DNA of 7,438 nt. Origin: Candidatus Hydrogenedentota bacterium (GTDB lineage Bacteria > Hydrogenedentota > Hydrogenedentia > Hydrogenedentales > SLHB01). A program made the position numbers and the translations under genes. Shown piece by piece: positions 6,269 to 7,438 of this stretch (position 1 is its first letter; every line of letters starts with the position of its first letter). The DNA lies in the NCBI GenBank assembly GCA_023384315.1, contig JAHDWY010000211.1:1-7438 (forward strand), in the 5' to 3' direction. Below the pieces are notes generated by a model, which saw only the letters and a program-made list of their open reading frames with translations, was not told the DNA's origin and searched no databases.

Positions 6269-6626
6269 CGGACCTGCTCTCCCCGTTGCGGAGGCCGGAG
6301 ATGCCCCGCGCCAGTTCATCCCAATGACCGTTCATCATTTCGCAGCACTTCACCCCGTTCGGCGTCAGGCCGTAATACTTGCGCGCGGGGCCGTTGGGGG
6401 ATTCTTCGAGGCGCGCGCGGAGGAGTCCCGCTTTGCGCATGCGGGATAAGAGGGGATAGATGGAACCTTCGGCGATGCCCAGTCCGCGCATGTCGGTCAG
6501 GCGCCGCACCAGGTCATACCCGTAGACCTCGCCCTGGGCGACCATGTTGAGCACGCAGAGTTCGAGCAATCCGCGGCGGATCTGGGTCGCCCAGTTGTCT
6601 ACGTTGAAGTCGTCTTGTTGCGGCAT
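6171..6626 (-). CDS. PadR-family transcriptional regulator
   Basis: PadR proteins are winged-helix repressors that often control their own operon. Residues about 15-95 show the family pattern: RRGLLELCVLNMVAQGEVYGYDLVRRL, then GIAEGSIYPLLSRMRKAGLL for the recognition helix and ARKYYGLTPNG for the wing and following turn. A helix follows (about 96-113). The ribosome site GGGAG (6637-6633) lies 6 nt before the ATG. The downstream HAAS gene starts inside this frame, at codon 120. The final 32 residues (120-151, rich in Ser, Gly, Arg and Pro) are only the HAAS coding DNA read in another frame and look non-native. The HAAS ATG lies in an ATGA whose TGA is in the -1 frame relative to padR, so the true end may be near 6266 if a frameshift occurs or a base was miscalled. 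The family call is firm; the C-terminus is not. Confidence 0.88.
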   Translation of the reverse strand: MPQQDDFNVDNWATQIRRGLLELCVLNMVAQGEVYGYDLVRRLTDMRGLGIAEGSIYPLLSRMRKAGLLRARLEESPNGPARKYYGLTPNGVKCCEMMNGHWDELARGISGLRNGESRSDEHRDEKVDRRSGNVPSRIPPASGSAPGGSGG

Positions 6627-6922
6627 GGATTACTCCCGGCGGCCTTCCGGCGCATCTATAGAATACCATAAGCTAGCATTTGTTACAAGGTAGTTGTTGC
6701 ACTTCCGGGAAATAGCTGTCGCATGTTCGTAAAATGCTTTCAATTAAATACTTACGCATCATAGTTGCTCCGCGTAACTCGCGAGGGAAGAAGTCGGTGC
6801 GTCTTAGGTAGCCGAGAAGAGGCGGGGGGCAAAGCTGCCCCAAGGGGCCGCAGTCCATAGGGCGCACTTGTGTCATTTGGAGCCTTCGGATACCGTACGA
6901 AATGGAATGGGAGGGGTAAACC
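6627..6922. other. Divergent spacer with GC-rich hairpin
   Basis: This 296-bp gap separates padR from the secreted-protein gene. It holds the padR promoter candidate on its left. An AT-rich stretch (about 6725-6770) could hold the plus-strand promoter, but I cannot name boxes with confidence. Further right, GGGGCA (6826-6831) and TGCCCC (6836-6841) form a 6-bp stem with loop AAGC in the likely leader of the right-hand gene. I compared the leader with c-di-GMP (GEMM) riboswitch features and saw no convincing match. Confidence 0.5.
6660..6688 (-). promoter_or_regulatory. Candidate padR promoter with possible operator
   Basis: On the minus strand TTGTAA (6688-6683) and TATTCT (6665-6660) are 17 nt apart, with a TG one base before the -10 (extended -10 type). 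Each box matches consensus at 4/6. TTGTAACAA (6688-6680) is a small palindrome overlapping the -35, and another TTGT half-site lies at 6694-6697. This would suit autorepression by PadR, but the arms are only 4 bp long. Confidence 0.45.
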
Positions 6923-7438
6923 ATGTCTACGGTGCGATTCGTGTTGCTGGCAGTGCTGTGTACGCCGACTGTCCTCGCGATTCAAGGATCTTCCGCGCCT
7001 CGGTCTGATGGTGAGAGTTTGCACGTGGACTTCGAGCAGTACGCGGATGGTTGGGTGGGACCCGTGAACGCGGGGGTACGTTGGCTCGGCGATCCGTTTA
7101 CGGATACCAAGCAGAACGTGGTCGATGTGTTGCGCGAACGCGATGCCGCATTTGCAGGCGAGCGGAGTGCGTACGTGTTTACTTCTTCCCCCGATGAACG
7201 GGGACGTGTCATTTTCCAGCGGACCTATGATGCGCCGGAGTTTGATGACGAAATCGTGGAGTTTGTATTCCGTCCCTCGCGCGAAGCCGCTGCCGACTTG
7301 GAAGAGTTTGAGATTTGGACCGGTCTCGGGTATGCATCCGGCAAGGTGGGCGTCCAACTCGTCGCGAATGGCGACGCCGCGTCGGGCACCTATGCGATCG
7401 ATGTGATTTCCACGGAACGCCACGAAGGGGTTTTGTCC
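6923..7438 (+). CDS. Secreted protein, N-terminal part, function unknown
   Basis: The frame from ATG 6923 stays open for 172 codons to the window edge, so the gene is cut off at its 3' end. GGGAGGGG (6909-6916) lies 6 nt upstream of the start. The N-terminus MSTVRFVLLAVLCTPTVLA is a signal peptide with a hydrophobic core and likely cleavage after VLA (residue 19), so the product should be exported. The mature part begins with LHVDFEQYADGWVG, a DFExYxDG-like opening often seen before lectin-like beta-sandwich folds in secreted proteins. The rest (for example IVEFVFRP and FEIWTGLGYASGKVGVQLV) alternates hydrophobic and polar residues as in beta-strands. No catalytic motif is visible. It diverges from the padR operon and might be regulated by it. 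The call as a real exported protein is good; the fold is a guess. Confidence 0.75.
   Translation, partial: MSTVRFVLLAVLCTPTVLAIQGSSAPRSDGESLHVDFEQYADGWVGPVNAGVRWLGDPFTDTKQNVVDVLRERDAAFAGERSAYVFTSSPDERGRVIFQRTYDAPEFDDEIVEFVFRPSREAAADLEEFEIWTGLGYASGKVGVQLVANGDAASGTYAIDVISTERHEGVLS

Noticed and set aside
5420..6550. Plus-strand open frame of 376 codons opposite the HAAS and padR genes
   Set aside because: Its Arg/Cys/Gly-rich product has no recognisable motif, and the opposite strand encodes two proteins with clear domain patterns and ribosome sites.
6770..6900. c-di-GMP (GEMM) riboswitch suggested by GGTAGCCG and GGGCAAAGC pieces
   Set aside because: The pieces occur in the wrong order and spacing, and the paired stems expected for the aptamer cannot be formed.
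6752..7423. Minus-strand open frame of 223 codons at the right end
   Set aside because: The plus-strand frame from 6923 has a signal peptide, ribosome site and normal composition; the minus-strand product is a His/Arg-rich shadow.

Overview
The window looks like a chromosomal piece of an uncultured Gram-negative-type bacterium with a GC-rich, moderately compact genome. I lean towards a Hydrogenedentota, Planctomycetota or related PVC-like lineage. The reasons are the 7-nt tandem repeats of the GATTGCG and GACTACA type between genes, GCAGGCGTCC hairpin repeats, a PadR plus HAAS membrane-protein pair, and a secreted protein with a signal peptide. This placement is inference from pattern memory, not from a marker search. 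No rRNA, tRNA, CRISPR array or transposase gene is visible.

Layout. Bases 1-133 hold nothing I can support. A minus-strand gene (134-763) encodes a 209-residue HEPN-type protein with an RNxxxH motif. A fairly AT-rich divergent spacer (764-1142) separates it from dnaK (1143-3062, plus strand). After dnaK comes a 457-bp spacer made almost wholly of short repeats: heptamer arrays, a strong hairpin, three TCCGTG decamers and a GACTACA array. It ends at dnaJ (3520-4716, plus strand), which has all its domains plus an unusual hydrophobic C-terminal tail. Between the convergent ends of dnaJ and the next gene lies a 109-bp element (4720-4828) built of two inverted GTAG-headed hairpin repeats, as in a REPIN/BIME.

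The right part holds a minus-strand regulatory pair. A PadR-family repressor (6171-6626) is followed by a membrane protein (4841-6268) with a cytoplasmic HAAS-like domain, one transmembrane helix, a predicted extracytoplasmic beta-sandwich and C-terminal HEAT-like repeats. The two reading frames overlap by 98 nt. Diverging from padR, an open frame with a signal peptide and good ribosome binding site (6923 to the window end, plus strand) encodes the N-terminal part of a secreted protein.

How the genes work together. DnaK and DnaJ form the Hsp70 chaperone cycle; grpE and hrcA are not in the window. PadR and the HAAS protein are expected to form a sensor-repressor unit, with the membrane protein perhaps passing an envelope signal to PadR. 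The HEPN gene is a probable accessory RNase without a visible antitoxin partner. The most unusual items are the heptamer-rich dnaK-dnaJ spacer, the REPIN-like element, the HAAS/beta-sandwich/HEAT architecture, the frame conflict at the padR 3' end, and the DnaJ tail.
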